Positions 36,346-48,452 of a DNA stretch of 64,000 bases are shown here, in pieces. The stretch is from Isoetes taiwanensis (Eukaryota; Streptophyta; Lycopodiopsida; Isoetales; Isoetaceae). Under the pieces are notes generated by a model, which worked only from the letters and a program-made list of their open reading frames with translations, made no database searches and had not been told where the DNA came from. Each line of letters opens with the position of its first letter. Position 1 is the first letter of the stretch. The translations under genes and the position numbers were made by a program. Where the stretch lies: the NCBI GenBank assembly GCA_021234155.1, contig JAJEKV010000025.1, positions 8,596,279 through 8,660,278 of the forward strand, given 5' to 3'.

Positions 36346-39300
36346 TTCCTTAATATACAAGCAGATGTATTGTGGTGGACTATTCAGTTTGAAAGACATT
36401 CTTGTCTCCACCTTATACAACTGTAATTATAGGAAGAATTTAATTCTGAAAGCATGTTGTATGATGTCATATTTCCAGTCTTGTGGAGTTTAGCAGTAAA
36501 TGGGAACTGGATGGATTTGTTGAAGAGAGCACAATTTGTGGAGTTCTTTGATGTGCATGCTATAGATATTCTGGAGAAGTTGGAGCAAAGTTAATACTTC
36601 CTCAACAGGGCTTTAGATGAAGGAAAGGAAGTGGAGAAGAAGAGGAAGGAGAGATCATATTCCTCTTAAAAGAAAAAGAATACGTAAAATTAGTTGTCAA
36701 AGAAGACTCGGACGTGGAGAAGTTCGAGGACTCCATCGAGAGTCCCCAAGACAATAGAAAATGGTAGATCCCATGAGGATCTAGTGATACTTTGCTTCAA
36801 CATTCAACATGGAGGGCATTTACTTCATCAACCCGGATCTTTCATCAAAGGGTCAGGCATTACATGTTGGATTACATGTGTTAACAATTTTGTCAGGCTT
36901 AAACAAGATCAAGCACAATAGTGTACCTGCTATTTTAGTAAAAAGGAGCCTTATCCTAGTTTACTTTGACCCCCAGAAGGGGGCATAGATGAACCTGAAG
37001 CTCCTCATAGCAGTAGTAGAAGCAAGGGACGAACCACCTCTAGCACTAGAGGTTGCTGCACCTTCATTGGCTCTGATCTTATCACTAAAGAGGATCACAA
37101 GCACAACGGAGGAAGCAAAGACACAACAGTCCCTTTCGATGAGATACAAGACAAGTGAAAATTAAATGACGAATCGCTCAATAGGAAGCTTGCAAAGAAA
37201 ATGGTGCAATGACCGATATGTGGCCCAAAACAAATAGGAAAATTTTGAAAGATAGCTAAGTAATTAGAAAAAGTACTTTAATTAATAACCCTTAGTTATA
37301 ATACATTCACACTTAAAAAAAAAAAGTGGCCGCTAAAAATCTCTTGAAAAGTACCCCCAATCCTTAGATCTTTCAAGATTCTATCCTCGAACACTTTCAT
37401 ATTGTAAGGCGAATTCTAGGGGAAATTTTTTAGTCACTTCGGGAAGTTCCTTAGGAGAATGGGAGTCGGCATCTTCACAAGAAGAAGTGGCCTCAGACGA
37501 GCTATTATAGGGAGAGCAAACCAAGGAGGTAGAGGAACAAGCACACCAAAGGATAGAAGTAAGAGAAAGGGAAGAGGACCTGGAAAAGCGCACAAAACGA
37601 CGGGAAGATCGGCTAACGAGGGCGATAATCGTACGAGAGACAGAGCAAAAAGTACCCCAATGGGAGGAGGAGGACGAAAAACAAGCGGCAAGGCTACCAA
37701 TTCTAGTATGGCCAAAGACGTAAAAATCGACAGAGATGTATGTGACAGGGAAAACCCCTTCAAATTGAGGCATGATATCGAGCAGGAGAAGAAGGAAACA
37801 TAAAAGGAATACTTGCAGTGATGGACAGTTTGCAATTCATGATGCTATAAGCAGATGATTCCCAATATCAAAAGCAGTAGATCAAGATGCAGCCTCAACA
37901 AGCCACCTTCTTGATTTGAAGCCAAAGAGAGCCCGCCACGGCCCAAACTCAAAGCACAACTTCCACCACGACCCGAACTCGAAGCACAACTGGCTTCTTC
38001 AGAAATTGGGCATTTTTAGCAGTGCACAAACCTCTGGATCTAGAGAACCGCCATTCAGGAAGATAGTCAAAAGTACAAGATTGATGTTAGGGTGATTCCG
38101 ATGATGTTGTAATGCTGCCAAGGAGCATACGAGGCCAAGATGACTCAACTTTTGAAGACATGAAGTTGAAGGAGCATATGTGGCCGAGATGACAACTTTT
38201 GAAGACGTGAACTTGTATGCTTGTATGCCATTCATGGGAAAAGAGCGATGGCAATGCCCAAAGAAAAGAATCAGCACAAAAAGAGCGACGGTGATGCTCA
38301 AATAAAAGAATCAGGAGATACCACGCAATTATGAATAGAATTTAGTATTTTGTAAGCTATGCTAGTTATAAGTTGGAAAAAAAAAAACTATGCTAATTAT
38401 AAGTTGTAAATAGACCATTGAAGTCGCCTCTAGTCAATTCTGTCAGCTAGACTTCCAAAAGAGCCTAGAATAAGTTATCTACCTAGTTCTAGCCAATTTC
38501 CTGCCTAATATACTATTTTCTCCAAGTTTCCAAGCTATTTCAACCTCATCTTAAAAGAATTCCTACGGTAGCAAGAATCGAATCTCCCACCCACAAGGAT
38601 GAACCCCCTAAAAACCCCTCTGCCAACCACTTAGGGCGGGCATCATTTATGTTTGAATTATAATAATTATCGAAACCATATCTTAGCAATCCAACTAGTT
38701 GCCAAGGGCTTAGTAATTGTTGCTACGACATGCCAACACATGCTATAGATGCAGCATTATCAAATGTCTTCAGCCAAACCTTTGATTTCATAGATAATTG
38801 TCTAGAAACCATTCTATCAATGCATTCTAGTCCAGTACACCGAGTCTACCCAGAGACATGGAGCCTTGTTACCAACCCATCTCAGAAGGTAGAATACACA
38901 CACATAGGAACTCTAAAGTCAACAGACATAGACATTTGTTGTATGTTATGCACGTTTGGCCAGTCAAATAGACCAGGCGAACCTTTGCTGTAGACCCTTG
39001 ACCTTTCAATACGAGAGCTGCTCGACCACACATCAGGAGTTTCTAAGAGAGGACACTGAACACACCTCCTATGGAGGACAACCATCTTAGACATACTGGC
39101 TCATGGCAGTATTAGATCTAGACTTCAAACATAGAAGCTTTGACTAAAGATGATTTGCATGCCATTGAGGCCAGATTGCTCAAGAATAAGAGTATGGCCA
39201 GACTGCAATCAACTTTGTCATCGTCAGCTCCGATTCTCCATGGTAGCTACATCAACCTTGATAGTACCATTTCCTTGCAGAAAGATCACGATGACCTCTT

Positions 39301-40500
39301 AGCCTTAGAGATTAGACGTCGATCAACAATAAAACGAGGCACAATAGTAATAATTGATTACTGCAAGGTTAGAGATCTTGCACATGGATGCGAATAGGCT
39401 TAACTCTTAAAAAGGAGGAGAGGTTGAACAATTCGAAGTTGTGAAACACACAACATTGTCATCACTCTTATATCAGCAACATGGGACTGCCAAGCTCAAG
39501 AGCAGACATGAAGGAGATCGATAGAGTCAACACAACATGATCGAACGAGGAGTTAGAAGAATCATCCTCAAACCTTCTAACCTCCAAGACATGATGATTC
39601 AATATGGAAGATTCTATAGAGTGGAGAACATGGCCTCCAAGCTTTTGGGAAGCGACATAAAGACCTTACATCATCGAGCATGTCATCAAGTCCATTAGCA
39701 TGGATATCCCTAATGAGGAAAGTCAACCTCGATATCCAGGGGAGTACAAATAGAAGATGTTCAACAAAAAGACAAAGGTCTATAAAAGATTGTACAACAA
39801 GTCCAAGGAGGTCAAACACTTCAACAACTTGAGGGCAACATCGCCTTGCTATGCCATTGAATGAAGAGTAGACGAGTTTTTAGCAAGCCCAGGTTTCTAT
39901 GGTAAGATAGTCGAATATATTAGATGGATGATAACATCCATGATAAGATCGGGAAGCAATTCTGCGTGGATTTTTTTTAATTATTTAAAAGGATGGACCC
40001 AAGAATTGAGCAAAGCTTGAAGGATTAGGAAGAAAAACGTATTGAGTAACTAAAGTTATACACATTTGTTTATGAATATCCAACATATTGGAACCTCTTT
40101 GTGAGCCTGATCACCTCGATAAGCAGGATTCACTACTAGGATAATTGTTGACCATGTATAACACGAGTACCTCCACAACATAAGGAATAATCCGACCCAA
40201 GGCAAAGAAGCAATCTAACAAGTCTAGCCAACTTCTTAGATGGCATCGACTCAAAAGTGGGACTAATTTTAGAGGGTAATAACAAAGAAAGGTGTAATTC
40301 CTAGAGTCTAGATTAGATCTAGAACGAGAATAACTATTTGATTGCATAGACTTTTGTGACCAAAGGAAATGTCATGATGAAAATCCCTTGTGGCCAAAGG
40401 ACACATGTAAATAATTCACTAACTCATAACTTTTGCATTTCCTAGATGGCAAATAGCTCTAATGGTAAGACTCCTAAGTCTAAGTCTACACCGGAAAGTA
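36346..40500. other. Degenerate sequence, no supported gene
   Basis: This contains several short ORFs without recognisable motifs. A run at about 37440-37700 encodes a highly charged Glu/Arg/Lys-rich, coiled-coil-like frame (plus strand, frame differing from the 114-codon ORF at 37459-37803). It may be decayed retroelement gag, but that is a guess. Pieces at 38730-38993 and 39140-39397 are unrecognised. The stretch leads into the protease-RT remnant at 40.5 kb. Confidence 0.4.
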
Positions 40501-40529
40501 TGGCAAGACGGAGCAATTCGCAGCACCAA

Positions 40530-41311
40530 AGGAACAAAAGTCAACTTTGACGTCACCTTAAGCGGAGCAAAGTTTATCAGCAACAAGTACGACCTCATAG
40601 TAGACATGGAATAATTAAAACCCGGCTAAGGGAATAATTGATTGCCATAACCAAGAAATGTCCATCCTAGCACCAAATGGCAAGCACGTTAAGGAAGTCA
40701 TTTCAGTCATGCAATGTCTGTCACCCAAAAACCTAGGTAAGTACATTATAAGAGACGAGGTTATATATATTGTAAGCTGCAAGCTGTCGACCCCTATTGC
40801 AAGTATATGAAGCAAGACCGTAGTTCAATCAGCTATCTAAGGCAATAGTGAACTAATTAAAGAGCTTCATGACATCTTTCCGGATGAAATCCGAGAGATT
40901 CCATCCTATAGAGGCATAGAATGCAGAATTACTCTTGCACCCGATGCAAAGTCAGATAACGAAACTCAAGAGGCAATAGAAGAAGTTGTTGGAACTTGGG
41001 TTCCTTAGGCCAAGCGTATCACCATTCGGGGCAACCGTTCCCTTTGGGAAAAAGAAAGATGAAAGTATAATGCCAACTCAATAAGCATACGATAATGAAC
41101 AAATATGCATTGCGAAGGCCAGACGACTTAATGGACCAGCTCCAGGGAGCAATTCTTCAAAATCAATCTAAGATCTGGATGTCATCAAATCAACAAGGAG
41201 GAAAACATCCATGAGACATGTTTTAGAATGTAGTATGATCACTATAAGTTACAGTGACACCTTTTGGTCTATCAAATGCCCGGCATAACAATGACAAGTA
41301 CTAGCGAGATG
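40530..41311 (+). pseudogene. Decayed Ty3/gypsy protease-RT remnant
   Basis: The plus strand gives, across several frames, the end of a retroviral-type protease (ISNKYDLIVDME, compare YDIILGMDWL). Next come the linker and RT start (KELHDIFPDEIREIPSYRG, RPSVSPFGATVPFGKKKDES), and the later RT motif VTPFGLSNA at about 41250-41290. RT catalytic YVDD, RNase H and integrase are absent. Stops and frame changes are frequent. It is followed directly by an LTR in the same orientation. Confidence 0.72.
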
Positions 41312-42740
41312 TAAAGGGTTGCACATAGGGGGCAACCTCGTAAGTTGTACATGTTTAATAAACATATGCAACTATAAACCCCATGCCAAAAACCCCATTT
41401 GGCCAATATTAACCTAACCCTAAGGGTTTCTATATAAGGGCTTCCCCCTTAAACCCTAAACCCTTTCTTTCTTTTCACAATTAGGGTTTCCTAAGAGCCA
41501 TTTTGCAATTAGAGTTTCCCAGACCCATTTCGGCCAAGCTAGGACTCTAGTTCGCATTGCCAGGCTCTGAAAAGCCGTCTTTGCACAACAGTTCTTCCAG
41601 CAGCAGCAGTCTTCAGCAGGATCAGAGGCATGGATGCATTCCGAGGATCTGGAGCAAGTCAGGGGCCAAGTAAATGGTCATTCTGTTGTGCAAAGCCGCC
41701 TTTTAGCTTGGCAATAAGCTGGTCTGGTTTAGCATGTTAGTTCAGCTTTAGAGATCATAAGCTCTAACAAAGGAACCTAACTCTAGTTGTTAGATAGATA
41801 GATTAGATGTTATTCTTCATTCAGTTCTTTGATGATGATGGTGATTTCACTCTATGTTCTCCTATGTATTGGGAAGGGGGGTAGAGACCCTAAAAGCCTC
41901 TGTAGCAGATGATCCTAGAATAGCACCATTAATACCCAATTAAAGCGGCCTGTGCACAAGAGCCCGCCTGGTTGTGGGTGGAGGGGCTAGACCGATGAAT
42001 AAAGCAGACTTGTCCCATCACTGATTGATCCCTCTGGTGTGTAAAGCCTACCAGGGATCTTAGTGAGCTAGGCTTAATGGTTTGCCACTGAGTGTGGGCA
42101 AAGCATGAGCTCGACATGAGGTTAAGTCGAATAAGGGCAGTGGCCCTCTAGCCACCTGTGATGGGCATGCATGTCTCTGGAGGAGAAGTGACTTTCCTCC
42201 TGCCTCATCGGGACTGGGGAGATGCAACCCAGCAGTAGCCCTCTTGGCTATGTACCCGGCAGGCTACGGTCTGGTCCCAATACTTTTCAACCTACTCTGC
42301 AAAGTGTGCACAGGAGGGGCGGATGGAGTGGACTACCTAACAGCCATGTTCTTATGTCAGCCCTTATCCATTGCCATGAATTCGGTCTGCTTGACTTCTG
42401 GAGACCCAAGCCGTCGGTCGATCCCCCTTGAGTCTGAGCCCTGGGTAGGATCTCCCCATGTTGATGTTATTTGATGTTGTTGTACATGTGATGTTCTGAT
42501 GTGTTCACCCTTCGAGGTGAACATATTGATGTATTGATGTTATGTGTTCATGTTTATTCACGCTTCCGCAGCTAGGTCGACCCGATGGAAGACGGGACTA
42601 ATGACACATCCACTCTTCCCTCGCTGGCTCAGTCCATGGGATTGGTGTCAGGTGGGTGGCCCCTGCCAGTTTGGCTGTTAGGGGGAATACTCCACCTTGT
42701 GATACGATGTGTGCATCATATAGGAAGTAGGGGACGTCAC
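41312..42740 (+). repeat. LTR-like block (LTR B), related to LTR A in opposite orientation
   Basis: The right end is GACGTCACA at 42740, the counterpart of the TGTGAC terminus of LTR A; the left end, about 41312, is approximate. It contains a TATA-like TCTATATAAGGGC at about 41430 and AAACCCTAAACCC. Its R/U5 part is a diverged copy of LTR A (CTGCCTCATCGGGACTGGGG at about 42202, reverse complemented near 19.85 kb). It probably is the 3' LTR of the degenerate element whose protease-RT lies just upstream, or a solo LTR inserted there. Confidence 0.65.
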
Positions 42741-42842
42741 AGCCTCTTTCACTAAGTTAGCACAATTTCATTAAATTTAGACAATACCTGAATTTGTGGA
42801 CTTTTTATATGAAAACCTTGCTTCCATGACAGTTATCTTACA

Positions 42843-43283
42843 CTAACATGCATCCCCGGTGAGTGCCACATATGCATCGGCAACAAGCGAGTGAATTTTG
42901 ACAGTGTTGGGTAGCTTCTTCTTATTGGCAGGACTCCAAGCATAGTCAATACTCTCTATCTCTATGTGATCACTAGCAGTTGTCGGCATCCATCTCTTCT
43001 TCCAACAGTTGACATAATTGGCCGGAAAATCCTAGTTCCTCACAAGGACAGGCTCCCACCAAGTGACTTGGATTGTCCCGAAGTTGTCTTTCTTATTCTC
43101 CATTTGAGGTTCCTCGGTAGCATATCCTACCCACGTTGAACACAAGACATCATCAGGGCGCGCCATTATAAACATGCCTTTCTTCAAATCCGTGAATGGA
43201 TTGAACTTCGGTATGGGTTTATCCTTCAGCGTTTCAACATAAGCAGGAGCAATGCTTGCAATTGGCTCCACCACACCTACCAC
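42843..43283 (-). pseudogene. Unrecognised 147-codon reading frame with one in-frame TAG
   Basis: The minus-strand frame reads FNPFTDLKKGMFIMARPDD, WVGYATEEPQME, GTIQVTWWEPVLVRN, then TAG, and then stays open for 62 more codons (DFPANYVNCWKKRWMPTT ... VKIHSLVADAYVAL) to a TAG at 42843. The composition is protein-like on both sides of the stop, so a single nonsense change broke a real coding sequence. The GMFIMARPDD...VTWWEPV arrangement resembles a small beta-barrel (BAH/chromo-like) tail, but I do not recognise the family. The upstream frame is also broken. Confidence 0.5.
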
Positions 43284-44010
43284 ATCAGGTATGTCGGCTC
43301 CTTCTTGCCTAGTGCATCTTGACTATTTTCACTATTTATTCATGCTTGGCTATCTTTTCCTCACCATCTGAAATCAGGTACATTGAGATGGAGGACTACG
43401 CATGCTTGGAACAACAGTAGTTGCGGCTATCGCAAAGTGCCTGAAGAAGACCCCCACTCAGGTTTATGTCCCAACCATTGGCTATTTTATGCATAACTTT
43501 TAAGTGCATGCACTTGTTTCACAAACAAATTTGCTTAGCATATGAACATTGTTTGAATATGAATTTGCCAGGTTATCTTGCATTGGGATATTCACAGAGG
43601 GACCAGCATGCTTCTTAGAAGTTTAAAGCCTGAAAGGATTAAATCCTATATTATAATGTTATACCGTAAGTGCAAAGTGCACCGAGCCCTAAATTGGGCG
43701 GTTGAGATTTAATCTAAAAGAGGTTGAGCTTTAATCTGACGGCTAAAAGTGGCCCCTTCCCCTTTTCTTAAAAAAGCCCCTCTACACTATTTTCGGACAC
43801 TTTTATTCCCTTTTTAACCTAAATACCCCGCTCCTCCTTCTAAATAACCCGTTTCCTCCAAAATTCCTTTTTTGACCTAAATACCCCGCTCCTCCTTCTA
43901 AATAACCCATCCGGCCTGTTGGATCGATTTGCAGAAGCAGGTGGAGCCCCGTTTCCTCCAAAATCCGGCCTGTTGGGTCGATTTGCAGAAGCAGGTGGAG
44001 TCGGCTGGGG
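43284..44010. other. Spacer with a 32-bp duplication before the SBDS fragment
   Basis: No gene is supported. A unit with TCGATTTGCAGAAGCAGGTG occurs at about 43923 and 43978, and a longer unit with ACCTAAATACCCCGCTCCTC repeats at about 43819 and 43877. Confidence 0.5.
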
Positions 44011-44013
44011 ATC

Positions 44014-44608
44014 TGCAAGATGGCAACCGCTTTGAGATAGCTTGCTTCAAGAACAAAGTCCTTTCATGGCGGTCTGGAGTGTATGTTACTCCCTTTTCCT
44101 AATACGAAGAAGAAAATAAAAGAAGCAAGAATCATACCTTAACCGGTTTTGCTCTTGTGAACTGCAGGGAAAAGGATTTAGATGAGGTTCTTCAATCACG
44201 TACTGTCTATTCGAACGTATCCAAGGGGGTCCTAGCCAAGTCCAAAGAGCTTCTCCAAGCTTTTGGAACCACGGATGAGAACAAAATTTGCCTTGAGGTG
44301 CTACGTCAGAATCATGACAAGTTATACATTTAAATCACAGAGATAAGTTCGTCCTTAGACAGATTTCCGAGGTCAATCAATCTCTCACCAAATACGATCT
44401 TGCTAAAGCTTTATTATGCAATGATGAACGTTATGTTTGTGAGATGATCATGACCGAAGACTGCCAGTTCATTTAAAATTGACTATGATCTGTTCTCTTA
44501 CATGTGACTGTACAGATTCTTGAGAAAGGTGAACTGCAAGTGGCTGGAAAAGAAAGAGAAGCACAATTATCAAGTCAATTTCGTGATATAGCAACAACTA
44601 TTGCATTT
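44014..44608 (+). pseudogene. SBDS (ribosome maturation factor) gene fragment
   Basis: Exon pieces with GT-AG introns encode DGNRFEIACFKNKVLSWRSG (to 44080), then EKDLDEVLQSRTVYSNVSKG plus VLAKSKELLQAFGTTDENKI (44168-44297), then ILEKGELQVAGKEREAQLSS plus QFRDIAT (44516 onward). This is the N-terminal domain of SBDS, which with EFL1 releases eIF6 from 60S ribosomal subunits. The initiator exon before NRFEIAC is not recognisable and the protein ends at about 44608, before TINPETQRPY would be expected. The retained introns show that it was copied as DNA. The exons themselves contain no frameshift. Confidence 0.82.
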
Positions 44609-44756
44609 ATTTCCCTTGCAGTTGCAAGAGCTTAGCCTGGAGTATTGATGTTGTTTTGGAGTTGGAAGATTTAAGAAAGAGCAACGTCTACCTTCAAATC
44701 CCCAAGAGAAGACTGTAGCATGGCCCAATGTTAACTTGGAAGTGGAAAGAATTGCT

Positions 44757-45003
44757 ACAAAATTGAAAGAATGTGCGAGCAGAAGGATGCTTTCAGAAGG
44801 TAAATGCTTACATGATTACATCATTATGTTTTTAAGAAACCACCTCATAAACATGTATGGAAAATGTGGGACTCTGCATGATGCTCGCAAGATGTTTGAT
44901 CTGATTAAAAAAAAAGGACTTGGAACATCATGCTTTCTGCATTTGTTCAGCATAGACAGCTTGAAATATGTGCTAAAAATGCAGCCCTTATAGAAGGCCC
45001 TTA
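44757..45003 (+). pseudogene. PPR protein fragment
   Basis: The frame encodes LKECASRRMLSEGKCLHDYI, FLRNHLINMYGKCGTLHDAR and KMFDLI. After a one-base shift in an A-run at about 44907-44916 it gives TWNIMLSAFVQHRQLE. This is typical of PLS-class pentatricopeptide repeat proteins, which bind organellar RNA. Only about two repeats remain. It starts 150 bp after the SBDS fragment. Confidence 0.75.
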
Positions 45004-48000
45004 TTTGTTTGAAGTGAACCCACATAGTTTTGAGGGCATATCCTGTGTACTGAGCTTTTTGGAGCTTTTTGGACTGGCTCATGTACTTTGGTCTATTTCA
45101 CCCATTTGTACTATGAATTTGGAAAACATATACCTAGCATCTTTTATAGGTTGTTCCCTGAGCTTTCCAATGCATGCTCATGTTTAGGAAATGGAGCTTT
45201 CTTCTTAAAGTTACGACCCTATTACTACTCTGCTGTAAAACTAGACCAGCAAATGCAATTTGTCATATTTGACATATTTAGACTAGGAATTTGAGAACTG
45301 TGTGCCTAGGATTTTTTTTAGGTCTTTCCTTAAGCTTTTAAATGGATGCCCCTGTTGGTGGAACAGAGCTTGCACTTGCTTTCTAAATGACGATTTATTC
45401 TACATCATTTGAGTAAGAATTAAGATAGAAAGCAATGCTGATCTATTCATGGAATTCCATGGCATCCCTCTTGGTGTATCAGAGAACTAGATATCAGTAG
45501 AGCATGGAGCAGGTTCATTCGGCCCAATTGTTCATCAGCATAAGCTCCCTCTTCACCGTTTATATCATTCCCTGTGATCCTTATTGTAAGTATAATAATT
45601 CTCTTCAATAAATCGTAAGTAAATGTGTTGCATCTGCACAAGGCTATTATACAAAATTTGAAACGGCAGTCTGTTATGGAGCAGGAAATAGGAAATGGAA
45701 TCTATTATTAACAACTGGATATTCTAGATGGCTCTGTTTTGTAACTGTGTCATATTTTGGAAGAGATGTGTTTATCCAACAATGAGCTCCAGGTATATCA
45801 ACTTCTCACCCATGGAATGACTATGAGGAGCTAGGGAAATGGATAACATTACATCACGATGGTGATAGAAAATATAGAGTTGCTTTTCATATTGGATCTA
45901 CTAAGGCAAATAGAAGACTTTGTATGGCAAATCAATTTATTGTTATTCTTCTTCTTTAAACCCCGTGTGGTAATACGAGGGCACTAGGGCACTGCTAGGT
46001 GAAACTAATTGAAGCTGCAATTCAATCAATATTCACTTTTGTCGGCCAATTTAAACATCTTTACTTTCTTTGTTGTTTATGAATAAACGAATTTGAAGAA
46101 TATGGAAAATGCTCATGGATAATGACACTCATGGAGCTTGCAAGGAAACACTTAAAGGTTATTATTTGTTGTAGTGCTTTCTAAAATGGAGTGTGTTTGG
46201 CGCCATGACAATTGTTTCAGATAAAATGGACTTGAGCAAGCATTGCTTTTTCGTATATTCTGCTAATGTTACTTCGTATAACTTTTACTTGATGTAACTT
46301 ATAATATAAGCAATAAACATCCAGTGTCATACATTATCTTCATGTAACATACATAAAGTAACCGTTACAAAGGTTCAACATTGTTTTGATATTGTTTACA
46401 TAATCCATGGAAAACGTTGTTAAAGCTTTGAAAAAAAAAATTGTTAGAATAAGTTACAAAAGTTGGCTTATTACTGCAAGCCCTTTTTATTGCGGCCAAA
46501 ACATTTACAGGCCGAACTTATGCCCAGCAACGCTGGGCACCCTTACTAGTCTAACTTTAATATTTTCAATTGGTGCCTTTCTGATGAGGATTGGTTATCA
46601 GACGATGGAGCCACAACTACGACTTATTGATAGTAACTAATCATATTCTTCTGCAAATAGCCCTCCATAAGTGGTTTTTGAGATGGATGACAATGAATCA
46701 TCAGACTAGAACGGGTACATTGTGTGTGAACTAGAACATTCTAACTAGCATTTACATGCACTTTCTGCAGGCAGTGTGATGCAACACATTGATTTGAAGA
46801 AGTAGCCAATCATAGTTATACAGATTTTGAGGTACAATTATAAGGTGGATTAGTTCATGTTATGACAATGGTATCTCTATATTCAGTATCGGGAGGTATA
46901 CATTTTTTAAGCACTAGACTTTAGCTTGTTGCCTGGGTTCATCTACATTTTGTGTATCGTCGTGATTGAAGACATCGAATTAATGGGCAAACAGTCCATG
47001 TTGTGGTTGCAGAGCTCATCATTGTTTTCTTTAAATTTTCATCTTACCTTTTTAGGTAGAGTTGCATCCATTTTGTAATTCCTCTCGTACTTATGTTCTT
47101 GTATTGTTTCCTTCAAATTCTTCATCATTTACTTGGCCACAGTAACCTGTTTAGATTTCTTCATACTCTTATTCTGCAGTCACTCAGTCTCAATTTCTTA
47201 TTCTTAAACTTTAGAAGGACACATGCCCTTGCAAGTTATTTGAATCTGACCGTTGAGAATCCCTTTTGTTGCGCCAGATTAAACAGAGCTAAACTTGCTC
47301 GGGCATGTGGTTAAGGGAGGTCAACCTCCTCGAGGGCCATGCAAACTAACCCTCTCGGCCTACCGGCCTCGAGGGTTATTTTACATAACCCCCTCGAGGA
47401 GGAGGTTAACCTCCTCTTCATTGCCTCGTTCTTTGCGAACAGTCTTTGCCTATAATCTTTCTTCCATGCTGTATCAATGACTCTATAAACTGGATGAGGA
47501 GAGGATACAAGCGTTCATATTTTGGCACCATCCAAGCTAATGATTCTTTCAGCCGTCATTTGACGAGCGCGAACCCTACATATCAGCATGTCAACCATGC
47601 ACGTCCTGTTTAAAACACGGTGATTTTAAGCACCAGTAAGCGGCGTCCGAACAATGATTTCTATTGTACCAATTTTGCATCCAAAATATATAACAAAAAC
47701 TTTTCAACAAAAGAAGACCCCACCACATGCCAGTGTTTATCATCATATGGGAGATGGTATAATATAATAGTATAGAATCTAGCCAATGTAATTACATATA
47801 CATAGACAAGGATGCTTATTTTCCAAATTGGTGTCTATGTGTTCACTTAGAATTCAGCATTAGACTATCCTGAACTTACATAAATAACTACTTATGTCCA
47901 ATACCGTTGGGCACTCATATGCTAGTTTAGACTAAGGAATCAGACCTCCATGTATTTTTTTCCTCTGCAACCATTTTGGGACACAATTATTTATGAATGC

Positions 48001-48447
48001 AATTGGAGATTTAAGAGATCCAATCACCTTTGGCCTCCATGTTTTTTTTTTTCCTCTGCAACCATTTTGGGACATATTTATTTATGATTGCAATTGGAGA
48101 TTCAAAAAATCCAATCACAATGCTAATCAACCATTGCCACCCTACCTCCGGCACAAATTTATCTATGATTGCAATTGGCACGCTAAGAAACCCAATCATG
48201 ACGATAATTAGCCACTACCAGCCATTCAGACAGGTTTTAAAGGTTGTGAATTCTGTCTGGACAAGGATATCTTGTAACAAAATGGTAAATGTAATATTGT
48301 CGATGAATATCCAATTGCCAAATAAATTTTTGAAGACGTTGATTCTCTCCATATCCCTTGAATTTATCTCATTAAAGACCTATAAATAAGGAAGAATTTG
48401 TTATTATTGAGATGTATAGATAGAGAAGTAGATAAATATAGAGCTAC
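45004..48447. other. Non-coding stretch
   Basis: No gene is supported. Notable structures are an A-run at about 46431, nested inverted repeats rich in CTCGAGG at 47317-47416, and a diverged tandem repeat of a ~90-bp unit (CTCTGCAACCATTTTGGGACA) at about 47944-48210. The double LTR element begins at 48453. Confidence 0.5.
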
Positions 48448-48452
48448 CTGGC
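48448..48452. other. Target-site duplication CTGGC, left
   Basis: CTGGC precedes the TGTTG terminus of the first LTR. The identical 5 bp follow the last LTR at 63565-63569. Confidence 0.85.

Noticed and set aside
37381-37835. Minus-strand ORFs of about 130 codons
   Set aside because: Mutually overlapping in two frames and opposite to a charged repeat-like plus-strand frame; leucine/serine-rich shadow translation without a family signature.
41448-41466. Telomere-like CCCTAAA repeats as an interstitial telomere
   Set aside because: Only about two units, located in the leader of LTR B; better read as a telo-box-like motif.
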